A DNA stretch of 64,000 nucleotides from Actinobacillus arthritidis (lineage in GTDB: Bacteria > Pseudomonadota > Gammaproteobacteria > Enterobacterales > Pasteurellaceae). How positions within the stretch are numbered: the first letter of the stretch is position 1; the number at the start of each line of letters is the position of its first letter. The position numbers were made by a program, and so were the translations under genes. This document shows positions 19,726-30,674 of the stretch, one piece after another. The stretch covers positions 248,001-312,000 of the forward strand of contig NZ_CP103833.1 of NCBI RefSeq assembly GCF_029774155.1, read 5' to 3'. The notes below the pieces were generated by a model. That model ran no database searches and was not told the origin of the DNA. It was given only the letters and a program-made list of their open reading frames with translations.

Positions 19726-20199
19726 ATGAAAAATTTTAATTTAAAAAATCCGATTCATTTACTTGCTTGTGGTTTTGGTTCAGGCTTATTAAAGCCGGCA
19801 CCGGGAACTTGGGGGGCGCTTGCCGGTGTATTGATTGCTATTTTATTGTGGAATTTGACCACGAGTGCTTTATTCTTTATTGGTTTAACTCTTGTGAGCT
19901 TTATTGCCGGTTGCCATATTTGTGAGCAAACCAGTCGCGATCTAAATGTACATGATGACGGGCGTATCGTTTGGGATGAAATTGTGGCAATTTTTCTGAT
20001 GTTTGCATTTTTGCCTGAATACAATTGGTTAGCTTATCTACTAACGTTTATTTGTTTTCGTTTCTTTGATGTATTAAAACCTTATCCGATTCGTTATTTT
20101 GATGAAAAATTAGAAACTGGTTTAGGTATTATGTTTGACGATATTCTTGCCGCAATTTATGCACTAACTGCTTTACATTTAATTTATTGTTTTATTTAG
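19726..20199 (+). CDS. pgpA: Phosphatidylglycerophosphatase A
   Basis: 157 residues from the ATG at 19726, with a small membrane-protein profile. It shows FGSGLLKPAPGTWGA near the N terminus and the acidic DDGRIVWDEIVAIFL segment, the PgpA family core. Removes phosphate from phosphatidylglycerol phosphate to make phosphatidylglycerol. Follows thiL by 4 bases; nusB-thiL-pgpA order is conserved with E. coli. Confidence 0.93.
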   Translation: MKNFNLKNPIHLLACGFGSGLLKPAPGTWGALAGVLIAILLWNLTTSALFFIGLTLVSFIAGCHICEQTSRDLNVHDDGRIVWDEIVAIFLMFAFLPEYNWLAYLLTFICFRFFDVLKPYPIRYFDEKLETGLGIMFDDILAAIYALTALHLIYCFI

Positions 20200-20207
20200 G
20201 AGAGTAT

Positions 20208-20834
20208 ATGCTTACCATTCTGTTGGTTCATCTAGCAGGCTTAGCCAGTCCCGGTCCTGACTTTTTTTATGTAGTACGCCAATCTGCAAGTCATTCAACT
20301 AAGGCGGGCATTTTAGCGGCGATCGGGATTTCATTAGGGATCATCTTTTGGGCGAGTTTTGCTATTTTTGGTTTGGCTTGGTTGAGTAATACGATTGGTA
20401 CAATGTTCCAATTTTTGATTATGGCGATTGGTGGCATATATTTATTTTATATCGGTTCACTTATGGTGAGGGTTACAAAAAATGCAACCTTTACGAATGA
20501 GCCAACGAATCTTAGAGAGTTAGATAATGTGACTGAAATTAAAAAAGGCTTATTGATCAATATTTTTAATGCAAAGGCAGGTGTTTATTTTACGAGTGTG
20601 GTATCTGCATTCCTTGCTCAATTTATTCAAACCTCTGATCTATTTCTTTTATTATTTTTGTTTGTATTTTCAACGCTAATTTATTTTGTATTAGTTGCAT
20701 TGTTATTTTCTCGCCGACCGGTACAAGAATTTTATACAAAATATAGTCGCTATATTGATAATGTTGCCGGTATGATTTTTATTGTATTCGGTATGATTTT
20801 AATTTTTGATGGAATAAAAGGGCTAATAAGCTAA
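20208..20834 (+). CDS. LysE/RhtB family amino-acid exporter
   Basis: 208 residues, about six membrane helices. The start at 20208 has TAGGAGAG immediately upstream. The RhtB/LysE signature near the N terminus (GLASPGPDFFYVVRQSA) is clear. Members export threonine, homoserine, lysine or other amino acids; it looks most like the RhtC side of the family, but substrate assignment from sequence is unreliable. It is 8 bases after pgpA and is followed by a strong terminator. Confidence 0.85.
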   Translation: MLTILLVHLAGLASPGPDFFYVVRQSASHSTKAGILAAIGISLGIIFWASFAIFGLAWLSNTIGTMFQFLIMAIGGIYLFYIGSLMVRVTKNATFTNEPTNLRELDNVTEIKKGLLINIFNAKAGVYFTSVVSAFLAQFIQTSDLFLLLFLFVFSTLIYFVLVALLFSRRPVQEFYTKYSRYIDNVAGMIFIVFGMILIFDGIKGLIS

Positions 20835-20849
20835 CAAAGCTCCAAAGTA

Positions 20850-20885
20850 AAACAGGCTTACGTTTTTGCGTAAGCCTGTTTTTTT
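20850..20885. terminator. Bidirectional terminator
   Basis: AACAGGCTTACG / CGTAAGCCTGTT perfect stem with a T-rich loop, flanked by T-run on the plus side. Lies between the convergent exporter gene and yfiF. Confidence 0.85.
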
Positions 20886-20895
20886 AGTTTCAATC

Positions 20896-21994
20896 TTAAA
20901 CGATATGCGTTTGATACCATTGATTCAACACGATACCAGCACTTACCGCTACATTTAGGCCGCTGTTTAACGGGTTTTCAAAAGAAAGCTGTACGGTGGT
21001 ATCTTCCGGATACTCAGCGTCTTGTGCCGGAATTTCACTTAATACGAATACTGTTTTTGTAGCTAATTTCGTTTTTGCCAGTGATCTTGCTTGTTTATTG
21101 CGGGTTAAATGGATGATTTGATAGCCGGCGTTACGTAATTGCGTCAGTGCGATTTGTTTATGTTTAGTTTCGAGCGGACGAACAAATTCTAAACCACCTT
21201 CAGCAACACGTCTTTGCAGCGCTTGAATTAAGCGTATCGGCACTTTCTACAATTACACCGCTTACACCATAGAACGCACAAGTACGAATAATACCGCCTA
21301 CGTTTTGTGCATTGTTCACTGCATCCAGTAAGACTAAACAATCACGTTTACGCGGCACTTGTAAATAACCTTCTAATGAGAACGGCACGGCTTTTTTGAC
21401 TAATAAACAGACATCGCCGTGGTGTTCTGTGCCGGTGACACGTTCCATTTCGGCACGATCTACCACGTGGTAAGCTTTTTTGTGTTCGGCTAAGTAGCTA
21501 AGCATATCGCCTAACTTTTTTGCACCTTCTACAGTTGCCCATAAACGCACAATCGCATCCGGTCGTTGTTTAAACAATGCAAGGCAAGCATTTTCGCCGT
21601 ATACTTTCATTTCTTCCGCACGGTTTTTCTTAATTTTTTCTGGTGCACGAGGAGAAAGCGGGCCGGTTTTTTTCTCTTTAATTGTGCTATTGCCCCCTTT
21701 TACGCTAATTTGTACATTACCTTCGCCGCTAGCTTTTTTTGCGCTTGTCGGGTAAAGCACTTCACGAGCTTCTTGGCGATCTTTACGCTCAAAGCGGGCT
21801 TTGTCGCCAGCGAATTTAGGTTTGTCAAAACGAGGTTTATCTTCGAATCGGTTTGAAGAACGATCATTACGCTGTTCGCGGCGATTTGAGTGATGTTCAT
21901 CGTTAAAGCGGTTTGATTTTGTTTGGAATTTGTTATCTCGGCGCTCATCAACGGTTTGAAAGCGAGGTTTATTTTCATTAAATTTTGGTTTCAT
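20896..21994 (-). CDS. yfiF: TrmH-family RNA 2'-O-methyltransferase YfiF (frameshifted)
   Basis: The start at 21994 follows AAGGAACGATAG; the longer frame from 22042 lacks an RBS. Residues 1 to about 95 are Arg/Lys/Asp/Asn-rich and low complexity, as in E. coli YfiF. Then come a substrate-binding domain (VYGENACLALFKQRPDAIVR, GTEHHGDVCLL) and a SpoU catalytic domain with NNAQNVGGIIRTCAFYG. The frame breaks near 21205-21225 (AA, then RRVAEGGLEFVRP in the other frame, running to 20896). Restored length is about 365. RlmB is excluded by the N-terminal extension and closer match to YfiF. The RNA target is unknown. Confidence 0.85.
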
Positions 21995-22160
21995 TCTATC
22001 GTTCCTTAGGGAAAATTTCGGGCTATTATAGTTTATTCGCATAGTAAAATATCGCTTTTTTGCAAAAAATTTTGAGAATCAGACCGCTTGTTATTTCTTT
22101 ATTTATCGAGTTTATTTATAATCAGTCGTCTTTTTATGTTCTTTAAAATCTGGTGGAATT

Positions 22161-22972
22161 ATGAACCCAATGTTAAACATTGCTATTCGTCTTGCACGAA
22201 AAGCAGGCAATATTATTGCTAAAGGCTATGAGCAAGCCGCGAGTGAAATCGAAGTGGCTCAAAAAGGTACAAATGATTACGTAACGGCAATTGATAAAGC
22301 GGCGGAAGCGGCGATTATCGAAGTGATCCGTAAATCTTATCCTGATCACGCTATTGTTGGCGAAGAATCAGGTATTTTGGCAGGCGAAAATGAAAATGTG
22401 CAATGGGTGATTGATCCATTAGATGGCACAACTAACTTCGTGAAACGCTTACCTCATTTTGCAGTTTCGATTGCGGTACGTGAAAATGGCCGTACAACGG
22501 TAGGGGTTGTTTACGATCCAATCCGTAATGAGCTTTTCACTGCTGTACGTGGTGAAGGTGCAAAACTCAATGAATTTCGTTTACGTGTAGAAACAGATCG
22601 CCGTGATTTAAACGGTACTGTACTTGCGACCGGTTTCCCTTTCAAAGCGACTAAACATCGCCCTGCGCACTTAAATATGCTCGAAGGCTTAATGAATAAC
22701 GGTGTGGCGGATTTCCGCCGTACTGGTTCTGCGCACTTGATTTGGCTTATGTGGCGGCAAATCGTGTGGATGGTTACTTTGAAATCGGCTTAAAACCGTG
22801 GGATTGTCTTGCAGGCGATTTAATCGCACGTGAAGCGGGTGCAATCGTCACAAACTTTGTTGGCGGTACGGATTACTTAAAATCAGGTAATGTTGTTGCA
22901 GGTCAGGCTCGTGTGGTAAAAGAGATCTTAAATACGATTCAGCCGACATTAACCGAAGATCTTAAAAATTAA
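22161..22972 (+). CDS. suhB: Inositol-1-monophosphatase family protein SuhB (frameshifted)
   Basis: Metal-binding motif DPLDGTTNF begins at residue 85, with GEESG at about 67-71 and, after the break, [15 protein letters not shown], all IMPase signatures. SuhB dephosphorylates inositol phosphates and in E. coli also assists rRNA antitermination and folding with NusA. The first frame ends at 22793. The true continuation ([14 protein letters not shown]...) is in a second frame to 22972; one G is missing near 22730 (GCGCACTT for GCGGCACTT). Restored length is about 270, versus 267 in E. coli. Confidence 0.93.
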
Positions 22973-23090
22973 TTCAAAATTTAAACCAGAGATGACACGG
23001 GTAAAGCAAATAAGCGGTGAAATTCTCCAATTATTTTGTAATATCCGTGTTAATTCTTTCCTTTGTGGTTAAATTAAATAAGAAAACACT

Positions 23091-24944
23091 ATGCAAAACA
23101 AATATCCTCTGTTAAGTCAAATCAACTCTCCGGAAGATTTGCGTTTGCTTGCAAAAGAGCAATTACAGCCTGTGGCAGATGAGCTTCGTGCTTATTTACT
23201 GGAATCGGTTAGCCAAACAAGCGGTCATTTAGCCTCCGGTTTAGGGGTGGTAGAGCTTACGGTAGCTTTGCATTATGTTTATCAAACACCTTTTGACCAA
23301 CTCATTTGGGACGTTGGTCATCAGGCATATCCGCATAAAATTCTGACCGGTCGTCGTGACCAAATGCATACCATTCGTCAAAAGAACGGTATTCATCCTT
23401 TCCCTTGGCGTGAAGAAAGCCTCTATGATGTGTTAAGTGTCGGTCATTCCTCTACTTCAATTAGTGCCGGTGTCGGTATTGCCGTAGCGGCGGAAAAAGA
23501 AAATGCCGGACGTAAAACCGTATGTGTGATCGGCGATGGTGCAATTACTGCCGGTATGGCATTTGAAGCGATGAACCATGCAGGTGCGATGCATACGGAT
23601 ATGTTAGTCATTTTAAATGACAATGAGATGTCAATTTCCGAGAATGTCGGTGCATTAAATAATCACTTAGCACGAATTTTCTCTGGTTCAATCTATACGA
23701 CCGTGCGTGACGGCAGTAAAAAAGTCTTGGATAAAGTCCCGACCATTAAAAACTTCATGAAGAAAAGTGAAGAGCATATGAAAGGGGTGATCTCGCCGGA
23801 AAGTACCTTGTTTGAAGAGCTGGGTTTTAACTATATCGGCCCGGTTGACGGTCATAATATTGATGAGCTGGTCAAAACGCTTAGCAATATGCGTGAGCTA
23901 AAAGGCCCGCAGTTCTTACATATTCGTACCAAAAAAGGTAAAGGCTATGAGCCGGCGGAAAATGATCCGATTGGCTATCACGGCGTGCCTAAATTTGACC
24001 CGACTTGTGGACAATTACCGAAATCAAAAACGATTCCAACTTATTCGGATATTTTTGGTAATTGGCTATGTGAAATGGCGGAGCAAGATAGCAAATTAAT
24101 CGGGATCACACCGGCAATGCGTGAAGGTTCGGGCATGGTGGAGTTTTCAAAACGTTTCCCAGAACAATATTTTGATGTTGCGATTGCCGAACAACATGCG
24201 GTGACTTTTGGTGCCGGTTTGGCGATTGCCGGTTATAAACCGGTGGTGGCAATCTATTCAAGTTTCTTGCAACGTGCTTACGATCAGCTGATTCACGATG
24301 TCGCTATTCAAAATTTACCGGTGATTTTTGCGATTGACCGTGCTGGGATTGTCGGTGCGGACGGGCAAACTCACCAAGGTGCATTTGATGTGAGCTTTAT
24401 GCGTTGTATTCCGAATATGACGATTATGTGTCCATCAGACGAAAATGAAATGCGTCAAATGCTTTATACGGCTTATCGTATGAATACACCGGTAGCGGTA
24501 CGTTACCCAAGAGGTAATGCGAAGGGTGTGGCGTTAGAACCGATGCAAGCACTTGAAGTCGGCAAAGGCAAGCTGATTCAGCAAGGGCAAAAAGTGGCAA
24601 TTTTAAACTTTGGACCATTGCTAAATGAAGCACGTATCGTGGCAGAAAAGCATAATTACACGCTGGTAGATATGCGTTTTGTGAAACCGATTGATGAACA
24701 ATTAGTAGCGGAGTTAGCGGATTTTCATGAGTTATTAGTGACTTTGGAAGAAAATGCGATTCAGGGTGGAGCTGGTAGTGCAGTGAATGAATACTTGCAA
24801 AAAATCGGTAAAATTCGACCGCTTGTGATGCTTGGTATTCCTGATTTCTTCGTGCCGCAAGCAACTCAGGCGGAAAGCTATACGGATTTAGGCTTAGATG
24901 CGACAGGCATTGAGCAGAAAATTCAAGCAATAGTAAATCAATAA
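23091..24944 (+). CDS. dxs: 1-deoxy-D-xylulose-5-phosphate synthase
   Basis: 617 residues, family size. It condenses pyruvate and glyceraldehyde-3-phosphate using thiamine diphosphate, the entry to the MEP isoprenoid pathway. Visible: [15 protein letters not shown] (about 73-87), the ThDP motif [15 protein letters not shown] (about 151-165), and the transketolase C-terminal domain with [13 protein letters not shown]. Two exact uptake signals lie inside the gene, at 23217-23225 and, inverted, 24818-24826. Preceded by suhB rather than ispA, so it probably has its own promoter. Confidence 0.96.
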   Translation: MQNKYPLLSQINSPEDLRLLAKEQLQPVADELRAYLLESVSQTSGHLASGLGVVELTVALHYVYQTPFDQLIWDVGHQAYPHKILTGRRDQMHTIRQKNGIHPFPWREESLYDVLSVGHSSTSISAGVGIAVAAEKENAGRKTVCVIGDGAITAGMAFEAMNHAGAMHTDMLVILNDNEMSISENVGALNNHLARIFSGSIYTTVRDGSKKVLDKVPTIKNFMKKSEEHMKGVISPESTLFEELGFNYIGPVDGHNIDELVKTLSNMRELKGPQFLHIRTKKGKGYEPAENDPIGYHGVPKFDPTCGQLPKSKTIPTYSDIFGNWLCEMAEQDSKLIGITPAMREGSGMVEFSKRFPEQYFDVAIAEQHAVTFGAGLAIAGYKPVVAIYSSFLQRAYDQLIHDVAIQNLPVIFAIDRAGIVGADGQTHQGAFDVSFMRCIPNMTIMCPSDENEMRQMLYTAYRMNTPVAVRYPRGNAKGVALEPMQALEVGKGKLIQQGQKVAILNFGPLLNEARIVAEKHNYTLVDMRFVKPIDEQLVAELADFHELLVTLEENAIQGGAGSAVNEYLQKIGKIRPLVMLGIPDFFVPQATQAESYTDLGLDATGIEQKIQAIVNQ

Positions 24945-24945
24945 G

Positions 24946-24978
24946 GAAAAAGCTCATCTTAGCAGATGAGCTTTTTTA
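24946..24978. terminator. Bidirectional terminator between dxs and tyrA
   Basis: AAAAAGCTCATCT and its inverse AGATGAGCTTTTTT enclose a short loop. The stem serves both convergent genes. Confidence 0.85.
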
Positions 24979-26100
24979 CTATTTACGATTATCATTCGCT
25001 TGTTGCAATAAGATTCTGCTTTCTTTTAAGAATTGCTCTGAATAATCACCAAACCAATGATGGACCTCTTCAAATGCCTGAATAAAACCGGCTTTATCAT
25101 TGTTTTTAAAGAACAATAAGCTGGTTGTAAAAGTGTCTTTCAGTGATTCGATTACCGCGAGATTTTCCGGTTTATCCGAAATAATGTCTGCATATAAGCC
25201 ACCGTCTTGAGCGAATAAACGTCCTATCATGGCTAATTCTAAACGATAAATCGGTGAAGAAAGAGCCAACAGCTGTGAGAGTTTTACTGATTGACGAGAT
25301 AAATGTAGACCAAAAGTAAACGTTGAGAAGTGACGCAAAGCTTGAATATAAGTCATTGCGTGATCATGCTCGTGGGCATCAATCACTTCGATTTTTGCTC
25401 CCCAGATTTTGATTTGTTCAATCAACCATTCATATTTTTCAGAAAAACGTCCGTGACAGCAGGCAACTAATTGTTTTGCCATTGAAGCGATATCCGGCCC
25501 AAACATTGGGTGTAAACCAACCACCGGACCGCTGTGAATTTCTAACATTTTTTCAAGCGGTTGAGCTTTTACTGAGGTCAAATCCGCTAGAATCATATTT
25601 TCAGTTAGGAACGGCTGTAAACGCTCAATCGTGTCTAACGTTTTGTTAATTGGCACGCAGACAATTACTAAATCACTACCGCTAAGAATTTGCTCCGCAT
25701 TGTCCCAATCTTTGTCGCCCAATGTTTCGACTTGGTAACCGGAAAGCCCAAGAAAACGAGCAAATAATCCACCTAATTTACCTTTACCGCCAACAATTAC
25801 GATTTTATTGATATTTGGGTTAGTTGTTTTGAAGCCGTGCTTATTCTCATTTGCATAAGATTCACGCATGACACGTCTTAATACGTCTTCAATCAAGTCA
25901 GCAGGCACACCTTGCTTTTCCGCTTCCTCTCGGCGAGCGGCAATCATTGCGGTTTCACGTTCCGGTGCGTATACAGGAATACCGTGTTCTGATTTTACTT
26001 TTCCTACTTCGGCGACTAATTTTAATCGCTCGGCAAACAGCTGGATTAATTGCTGATCAACTCGGTCGATTTTTTCTCGTAAAGGATTTAATGGGGTCAT
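24979..26100 (-). CDS. tyrA: Bifunctional chorismate mutase / prephenate dehydrogenase
   Basis: The start MTPLNPLREKIDRVD at 26100 follows AAGGAACAATCA; an in-frame upstream ATG at 26148 is rejected. 373 residues. The AroQ-type chorismate mutase domain is at about 5-85 (REKIDRVDQQLIQLFAERL, with ERETAMIAARREEAE). A Rossmann-fold dehydrogenase domain begins at about 103 with VIVGGKGKLGGLFAR. Makes 4-hydroxyphenylpyruvate for tyrosine synthesis. Follows aroG in the same direction with an uptake-signal hairpin between them, so the two may be separately transcribed. Confidence 0.95.
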   Translation of the reverse strand: MTPLNPLREKIDRVDQQLIQLFAERLKLVAEVGKVKSEHGIPVYAPERETAMIAARREEAEKQGVPADLIEDVLRRVMRESYANENKHGFKTTNPNINKIVIVGGKGKLGGLFARFLGLSGYQVETLGDKDWDNAEQILSGSDLVIVCVPINKTLDTIERLQPFLTENMILADLTSVKAQPLEKMLEIHSGPVVGLHPMFGPDIASMAKQLVACCHGRFSEKYEWLIEQIKIWGAKIEVIDAHEHDHAMTYIQALRHFSTFTFGLHLSRQSVKLSQLLALSSPIYRLELAMIGRLFAQDGGLYADIISDKPENLAVIESLKDTFTTSLLFFKNNDKAGFIQAFEEVHHWFGDYSEQFLKESRILLQQANDNRK

Positions 26101-26136
26101 TGATTGTTCCTTCATTCTGTCAGGATAGGTCCTTAA

Positions 26137-26184
26137 ACAAGCGGTCAAATTTGCATAAAATTTTGCAAAATTGACCGCTTCTTC
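26137..26184 (-). terminator. Paired uptake-signal terminator between aroG and tyrA
   Basis: Exact ACAAGCGGT at 26137-26145. The arm GCGGTCAATTTTGCAAAATT is mirrored by AAATTTTGCAAAATTGACCGC to 26179. On the minus strand this follows the aroG stop. Confidence 0.65.
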
Positions 26185-26211
26185 TATTTATCTAGATCCG
26201 ACTAAATTATT

Positions 26212-27273
26212 TTACTGTCTTAATTTTTCAGCAAAATTTGTTAATACGTCTTCGGTTGTTTGCCAGTCGATACAAGCATCGGTAATCGATATGCCGTATT
26301 TCATTGCACTAAACGGCTGATCTGATGATTGATTACCGGCATTTAAGTGGCTTTCGATCATTAAACCGATAATTGAACTGTTACCATTTAATAATTGTTC
26401 TAAGGCATTTTCCGCTACCAATGGTTGACGGCGATAATCTTTATTGGAGTTACCGTGGCTACAGTCAATCATAATTGCTTCTGGTAATCCTGCTTTACGT
26501 AATGCTAATTCACATTCTTCCACATATTGCTTTTCAAAGTTTGGCGTTTTACCGCCTCGTAAAATGACATGACCATCTGAGTTACCTTTGGTGTGTAATA
26601 GGTTTACTTGACCTTTTTGGTTGATACCGATAAAGCTATGGCTTTGGGTCGCAGATTGTAACGCATTGATTGCCACTGCTAAACCGCCATCCGTACCGTT
26701 TTTAAAGCCGACTGCCATTGATAAGCCAGAAGCGAGTTCACGGTGTGTTTGTGATTCGGTTGTACGAGCACCGATCGCAGACCAACTAAACAGATCCGCT
26801 AAATACTGTGGCGTCATTGGATCCAATGCTTCAGTTGCAAGTGGTAAACCTAATTCAGCGAGTTCTAGGCATAGTTTACGTCCGACACGTAAACCCGTTT
26901 CAACATCAAAAGTCCCATCAATTTTCGGATCGTTGATTAAGCCTTTCCAACCTACGGTTGTACGTGGTTTTTCAAAATAAACACGCATCACGATATAAAG
27001 TTTATCTGAAACGGTGTCGGCTAATGCTTTTAATTTTTTTCCATATTCGATAGCCGCAACCGGATCGTGAATAGAGCAGGGACCGATAACAATCAGTTTG
27101 CGTGGATCACGTTTATGAATAATATTTGAGATTTCACGACGTGATGTTTCAATTTGTTTACGCAGATGTTCTGGTAATGGAAATTCTGCTTTAAGTTCAG
27201 CCGGTGTGAGTAATACTTTTTCGTCAGTAATATTTACATTATGTAAGCTATCTTGGTTAACTACGGTGTTCAT
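26212..27273 (-). CDS. aroG: 3-deoxy-7-phosphoheptulonate (DAHP) synthase, class I
   Basis: 353 residues, the size of E. coli AroG/AroF/AroH. It condenses PEP and erythrose-4-phosphate, the committed step to aromatics. IGPCSIHDP (about 62-70), VGWKGLINDP, and IMIDCSHGNSNKD are class I alpha signatures. It most resembles the AroG type, but feedback specificity cannot be settled by eye. Preceded on the minus strand by AGGAAACAAAA. Its start is 42 bases after the restored opsX stop. Confidence 0.92.
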   Translation of the reverse strand: MNTVVNQDSLHNVNITDEKVLLTPAELKAEFPLPEHLRKQIETSRREISNIIHKRDPRKLIVIGPCSIHDPVAAIEYGKKLKALADTVSDKLYIVMRVYFEKPRTTVGWKGLINDPKIDGTFDVETGLRVGRKLCLELAELGLPLATEALDPMTPQYLADLFSWSAIGARTTESQTHRELASGLSMAVGFKNGTDGGLAVAINALQSATQSHSFIGINQKGQVNLLHTKGNSDGHVILRGGKTPNFEKQYVEECELALRKAGLPEAIMIDCSHGNSNKDYRRQPLVAENALEQLLNGNSSIIGLMIESHLNAGNQSSDQPFSAMKYGISITDACIDWQTTEDVLTNFAEKLRQ

Positions 27274-27315
27274 TTTTGTTTCCTGTATGTGTAAAAAAAA
27301 TAATACAGTGCTACT

Positions 27316-28363
27316 TTACAATTTTACAGCCAGAGTTTCAACTATTTTTTTCTTCACTTCGTCAACAGTAATGCGTTCCATTAATTTTTCGCCTGATTTA
27401 CTTCTTGCTTTAGTTGCCCAAGGTAACTCATTCCATGGTTTTCCATAATAATCAAGAATAGCTTGATCATACGCTGATACAACGTTGTGTTGATCATTAT
27501 AAGGCGCTGTACGGCGAGGATTATGAATTGCATATAAGCCGATAACAGGTGTCGATTGTGTGGTTGCAATATGTCTTTGCCCCTGTATCGGGAGAGATAA
27601 CTAAGTCAACTTGTTTAATTAAGGCGACAAGTTGTTTTAGGCTGGTTTTTCCTGCAATATTGATACAATTCGGTGCAAGTTGTTGAATTTTATTGGCGGT
27701 TTCCATTTCATAAGCAGAAGGAGAACCGGCAATGATTACATTAATATTTTGAGCGATAAGCCATTGAGCGATTTCTGCATTAGGTTCTGCACCCCAATCT
27801 TTTTCTTTTTTACTGGAACAAGGCGAAAGTAAGACATTTTTCTTAGTTTTATCAATAAAAGCGACACTGTAATCAAGATCGGGTTGGCTTAAAGGCGACG
27901 ACCAACGAGGGGTTAAATCCGTTACGCCTATTGCTTTAGCAAACATCATTTGCCCATCCAATACATGTGGAGAAGATGTCATTTCCACTTTTTCATTAGT
28001 AAAAAGCCACTGCATTTCACGTGCACGATCTCGATTAAAACCGATTTTTTTAGTCGCTTTAATGCCTAATGAAATCATTGAGGCTCGAAAAGCGGTTTGC
28101 ATATTTAACAGGAAATCGAACCGCTTATCGGCCAGTGTTTTCCAAAGTGTAAATATTCCTTTCCAGCCGGTTTTTTTATCATAAGGAATCAGTTCGACAT
28201 TTTCCAAACCTTGCATCAGCATAGCTTCGGTTTTGCCGATTATCCAGCTGATCTTAGCATTGGGATATTGGCGTTGAATCGCCTGCACGACAGCAAGAGT
28301 ATGGCATACGTCACCAATAGCGGAGAGGCGTAAAATACAGATATTAAGCGGTTGTTTTTTCAT
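27316..28363 (-). CDS. opsX: LPS heptosyltransferase I-type (OpsX), frameshifted
   Basis: A glycosyltransferase family 9 enzyme that adds the first heptose to Kdo-lipid A in Haemophilus. The N terminus ILRLSAIGDVCHTL and the segment LLSPCSSKKEKDWG match OpsX closely. The long frame ends wrongly at 27521. After removing one A near 27580 the sequence continues through ARHIATTQSTPVIGLYAIHN, RTAPYND and WATKA to a stop at 27316, giving the normal length of about 348. A different minus-strand frame at 27381-27569 is a shadow. The start at 28363 is chosen over an upstream TTG; no clear RBS. Confidence 0.9.
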
Positions 28364-28396
28364 TAAAATTTGCAAATCAGAGTTATTGATGAATAT

Positions 28397-28430
28397 AACA
28401 AAAACCCACGCATTGGCGTGGGCTTTTTAG
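28397..28430 (-). terminator. Terminator after pyk
   Basis: AAAACCCACGC / GCGTGGGCTTTT with loop ATTG. On the minus strand a T-run follows the stem, 15 bases downstream of the pyk stop. Confidence 0.85.
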
Positions 28431-28444
28431 GATGAATTTAGTGA

Positions 28445-29884
28445 TTATTCAACTGTTAAGATACGGCAAGTATTTGTACCGCCTTCTTTTAATTCATCGC
28501 CGTGTGTTAATAACACAACATCACCGGACATTAAATAACCTTTCTCTTTTAATAATGCAAGTGCTTTTTTCGCACCATCGATCGTACGACTTTCTTCATC
28601 GTAGAATACCGGTGTTACACCGCGGTAAAGCGCAGAAAGATTTAATGCTTTTTGGTTACGAGATAATGCGTAAATCGGTAAACCTGAGCTGATACGACTC
28701 ATTAATTTAGCGGTTTCACCTGAGTGAGTTAATGCGATAATTGCAGAAACGCCTTCTAAGTGGTTTGCTGTGTACATTGCTGACATTGCAACCGCTTCAT
28801 CAATACTTGCAAATTTGCCTTCCATACGGTGACGAGAAATATTGATACTTGGCATTGTTTCAGCACCTAAACATACTTCAGCCATTGATTTAACGGTTTC
28901 GATAGGATAATCACCGTTTGCCGTTTCGCCTGAAAGCATTACCGCATCCGTACCGTCTAATACTGCGTTTGCAACGTCCATAACCTCTGCACGTGTCGGC
29001 ATAGGTTTTTTGATCATTGATTCCATCATTTGCGTTGCAGTAATCACTACGCGGTTTAATTTACGTGCACGACGAATTAAACGTTTTTGTACGCCAACTA
29101 ATGTCGCATCACCGATTTCAACACCTAAGTCACCACGTGCAACCATTACGACATCAGAACCTAAAATAATATCTTCCATTGCTTCTTCAGTTGCAACGGT
29201 TTCAGCACGTTCTACTTTTGCAACAATTTTCGCATTTAAACCGGCTTCTTGTGCTAATTGACGAGCATAGTGTAGGTCCGCACTTGATTGTGGGAATGAT
29301 ACTGCAAGATAGTCAACACCGATTTTCGCCGCTAATTTGATGTCTTCTTTATCTTTGTCTGTTAATGCAGGTGCAGATAAACCGCCACCTAATTTATTGA
29401 TACCTTTATTGTTTGATAACGGACCGCCAACAGTAACTTCAGTATGAACTTTTACACCTTCAACAGAAAGTACTTTTAATTGAACGTTACCGTCATCTAA
29501 TAAAAGAATATCGCCCGGTACTACATCGTTTGGTAAGTTTTTGTAGTCTAAACCAACCGCATCTTGGTGGCCTTCACCACGTGGTAAATCAGCGTCTAAT
29601 GTGAATTTGTCACCGATGTTTAAGAAAATTTTACCATCTTTGAAAGTTGATACACGGATTTTAGGACCTTGTAAGTCACCTAAGATTGCAACTGTTTTTC
29701 CTAATTTTGCCGCAATTTCACGTACTTTATTTGCACGTTCAATGTGATCTTCCGGTACACCGTGAGAGAAGTTCATACGAACCATGTTCGCACCAGCGAC
29801 AATAATTTTTTCTAAGTTATTGCCACGGTCTGTAGCAGGTCCCATAGTACAAACAATTTTAGTTCTTCTGAGTTTTCTTGACAT
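28445..29884 (-). CDS. pykA: Pyruvate kinase II-type
   Basis: 479 residues, matching E. coli PykA (480). Transfers phosphate from PEP to ADP, the final glycolytic step. Visible: [14 protein letters not shown] at the N terminus, MNFSHG, the active-site lysine region AKVERAE, and [13 protein letters not shown], the family signature that begins the metal/substrate loop. Divergent from sixA. With pfkA and eno in this window it covers three glycolytic enzymes at separate loci. Confidence 0.95.
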   Translation of the reverse strand: MSRKLRRTKIVCTMGPATDRGNNLEKIIVAGANMVRMNFSHGVPEDHIERANKVREIAAKLGKTVAILGDLQGPKIRVSTFKDGKIFLNIGDKFTLDADLPRGEGHQDAVGLDYKNLPNDVVPGDILLLDDGNVQLKVLSVEGVKVHTEVTVGGPLSNNKGINKLGGGLSAPALTDKDKEDIKLAAKIGVDYLAVSFPQSSADLHYARQLAQEAGLNAKIVAKVERAETVATEEAMEDIILGSDVVMVARGDLGVEIGDATLVGVQKRLIRRARKLNRVVITATQMMESMIKKPMPTRAEVMDVANAVLDGTDAVMLSGETANGDYPIETVKSMAEVCLGAETMPSINISRHRMEGKFASIDEAVAMSAMYTANHLEGVSAIIALTHSGETAKLMSRISSGLPIYALSRNQKALNLSALYRGVTPVFYDEESRTIDGAKKALALLKEKGYLMSGDVVLLTHGDELKEGGTNTCRILTVE

Positions 29885-30014
29885 TGATAGACTCCGTAAT
29901 GGTAGATTTATTTGAAAATTAAAAATTCTTTTATAGACGCTATTGTAACGCCTAAAACGTGAAGTATTATACGCTTAAATCGTGTTGGTTTAAATACAGT
30001 AATGAGGTTTTACA

Positions 30015-30509
30015 ATGAATATTTGGGTTATGCGACATGGCGAAGCCGGTTTTAATGCGTTAACGGATAGTGAACGCTCTTTAACTGAAAATGGGCGGAA
30101 AATGGCTCTAGAGCAAGGTATTTGGCTTGCTGAACGGCTAATGGCAACTGAGCGAAAATTAGATAAAGTTATAGTGAGTCCTTTTATTCGTGCGAAACAA
30201 ACCTTTGAATATTTGTTACAAGGTGTCGCTAAGATTGATGTAAATCAAGAGATGTGCATAAAACGTCATTTAGAAATTTGGGATGGCATTACCCCAGAGG
30301 GTAATTTAGAAAATGTATTGAATTATTTAGATTTTTTACGTGCAGAAGGTGCAACAAATATATTAATGATTTCCCATTTACCTCTTGTATATGATTTAGT
30401 CTCAAATTTAACGATGCATCAAGATTCGGTACATTTTTATCCAGCAGTCATCGCGGAGTTAGAGTGGACAACAAACCTAGGGAAAATTACTTTGGTCAAA
30501 AAACTGTAA
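30015..30509 (+). CDS. sixA: Phosphohistidine phosphatase SixA
   Basis: 164 residues. The histidine-phosphatase RHGEAG motif is at 7-12 with His8 as the nucleophile, and LTENGRKMA and the second histidine in MISHLPLV follow. SixA removes phosphate from phosphohistidine proteins (ArcB HPt domain, and NPr of the nitrogen PTS in E. coli). Monocistronic here, with RBS GAGG upstream. Confidence 0.9.
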   Translation: MNIWVMRHGEAGFNALTDSERSLTENGRKMALEQGIWLAERLMATERKLDKVIVSPFIRAKQTFEYLLQGVAKIDVNQEMCIKRHLEIWDGITPEGNLENVLNYLDFLRAEGATNILMISHLPLVYDLVSNLTMHQDSVHFYPAVIAELEWTTNLGKITLVKKL

Positions 30510-30592
30510 GACCTCTCATTTTGGCAAAAATCTTTAAGAATTTTAAATTTTTTAACAATTGTCGAATAAATAGACTTCCATATTTAGGAAAA

Positions 30593-30674
30593 AGTGCGTA
30601 TCATACGCACCTCAAAATCAGCTTAGGCTGACAAAGATTGATGAAAGAGTACGGTTTTTTAGCCGTACTTTTTA
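30593..30674 (+). ncRNA. Candidate structured small RNA upstream of dusB
   Basis: In the 222-base gap between sixA and dusB, a promoter-like pair TTGTCG (30559-30564) and TATTTA (30581-30586) precedes three consecutive hairpins: GTGCGTA-TCA-TACGCAC (30594-30610), TCAGC-TTAG-GCTGA (30618-30631), and a terminator AGTACGG / CCGTACT plus TTTTT (30648-30674). No ORF spans it. It could be an sRNA of about 80 nt, or just the sixA 3' UTR/terminator region. No known RNA family recognised. Confidence 0.4.
30646..30674 (+). terminator. Rho-independent terminator before dusB
   Basis: AGTACGG-loop TTTTTTAG-CCGTACT followed by TTTTTA. Ends either the sixA transcript or the candidate sRNA; dusB starts 57 bases later. 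Confidence 0.75.

Noticed and set aside
27300..27330. TyrR box upstream of aroG (TGTAAA half-site)
   Set aside because: Only one half-site is present; the other half shows no match.
27381..27569. Minus-strand 62-codon ORF at the end of opsX
   Set aside because: A shadow frame; the correct opsX continuation is in a third frame that runs to 27316.
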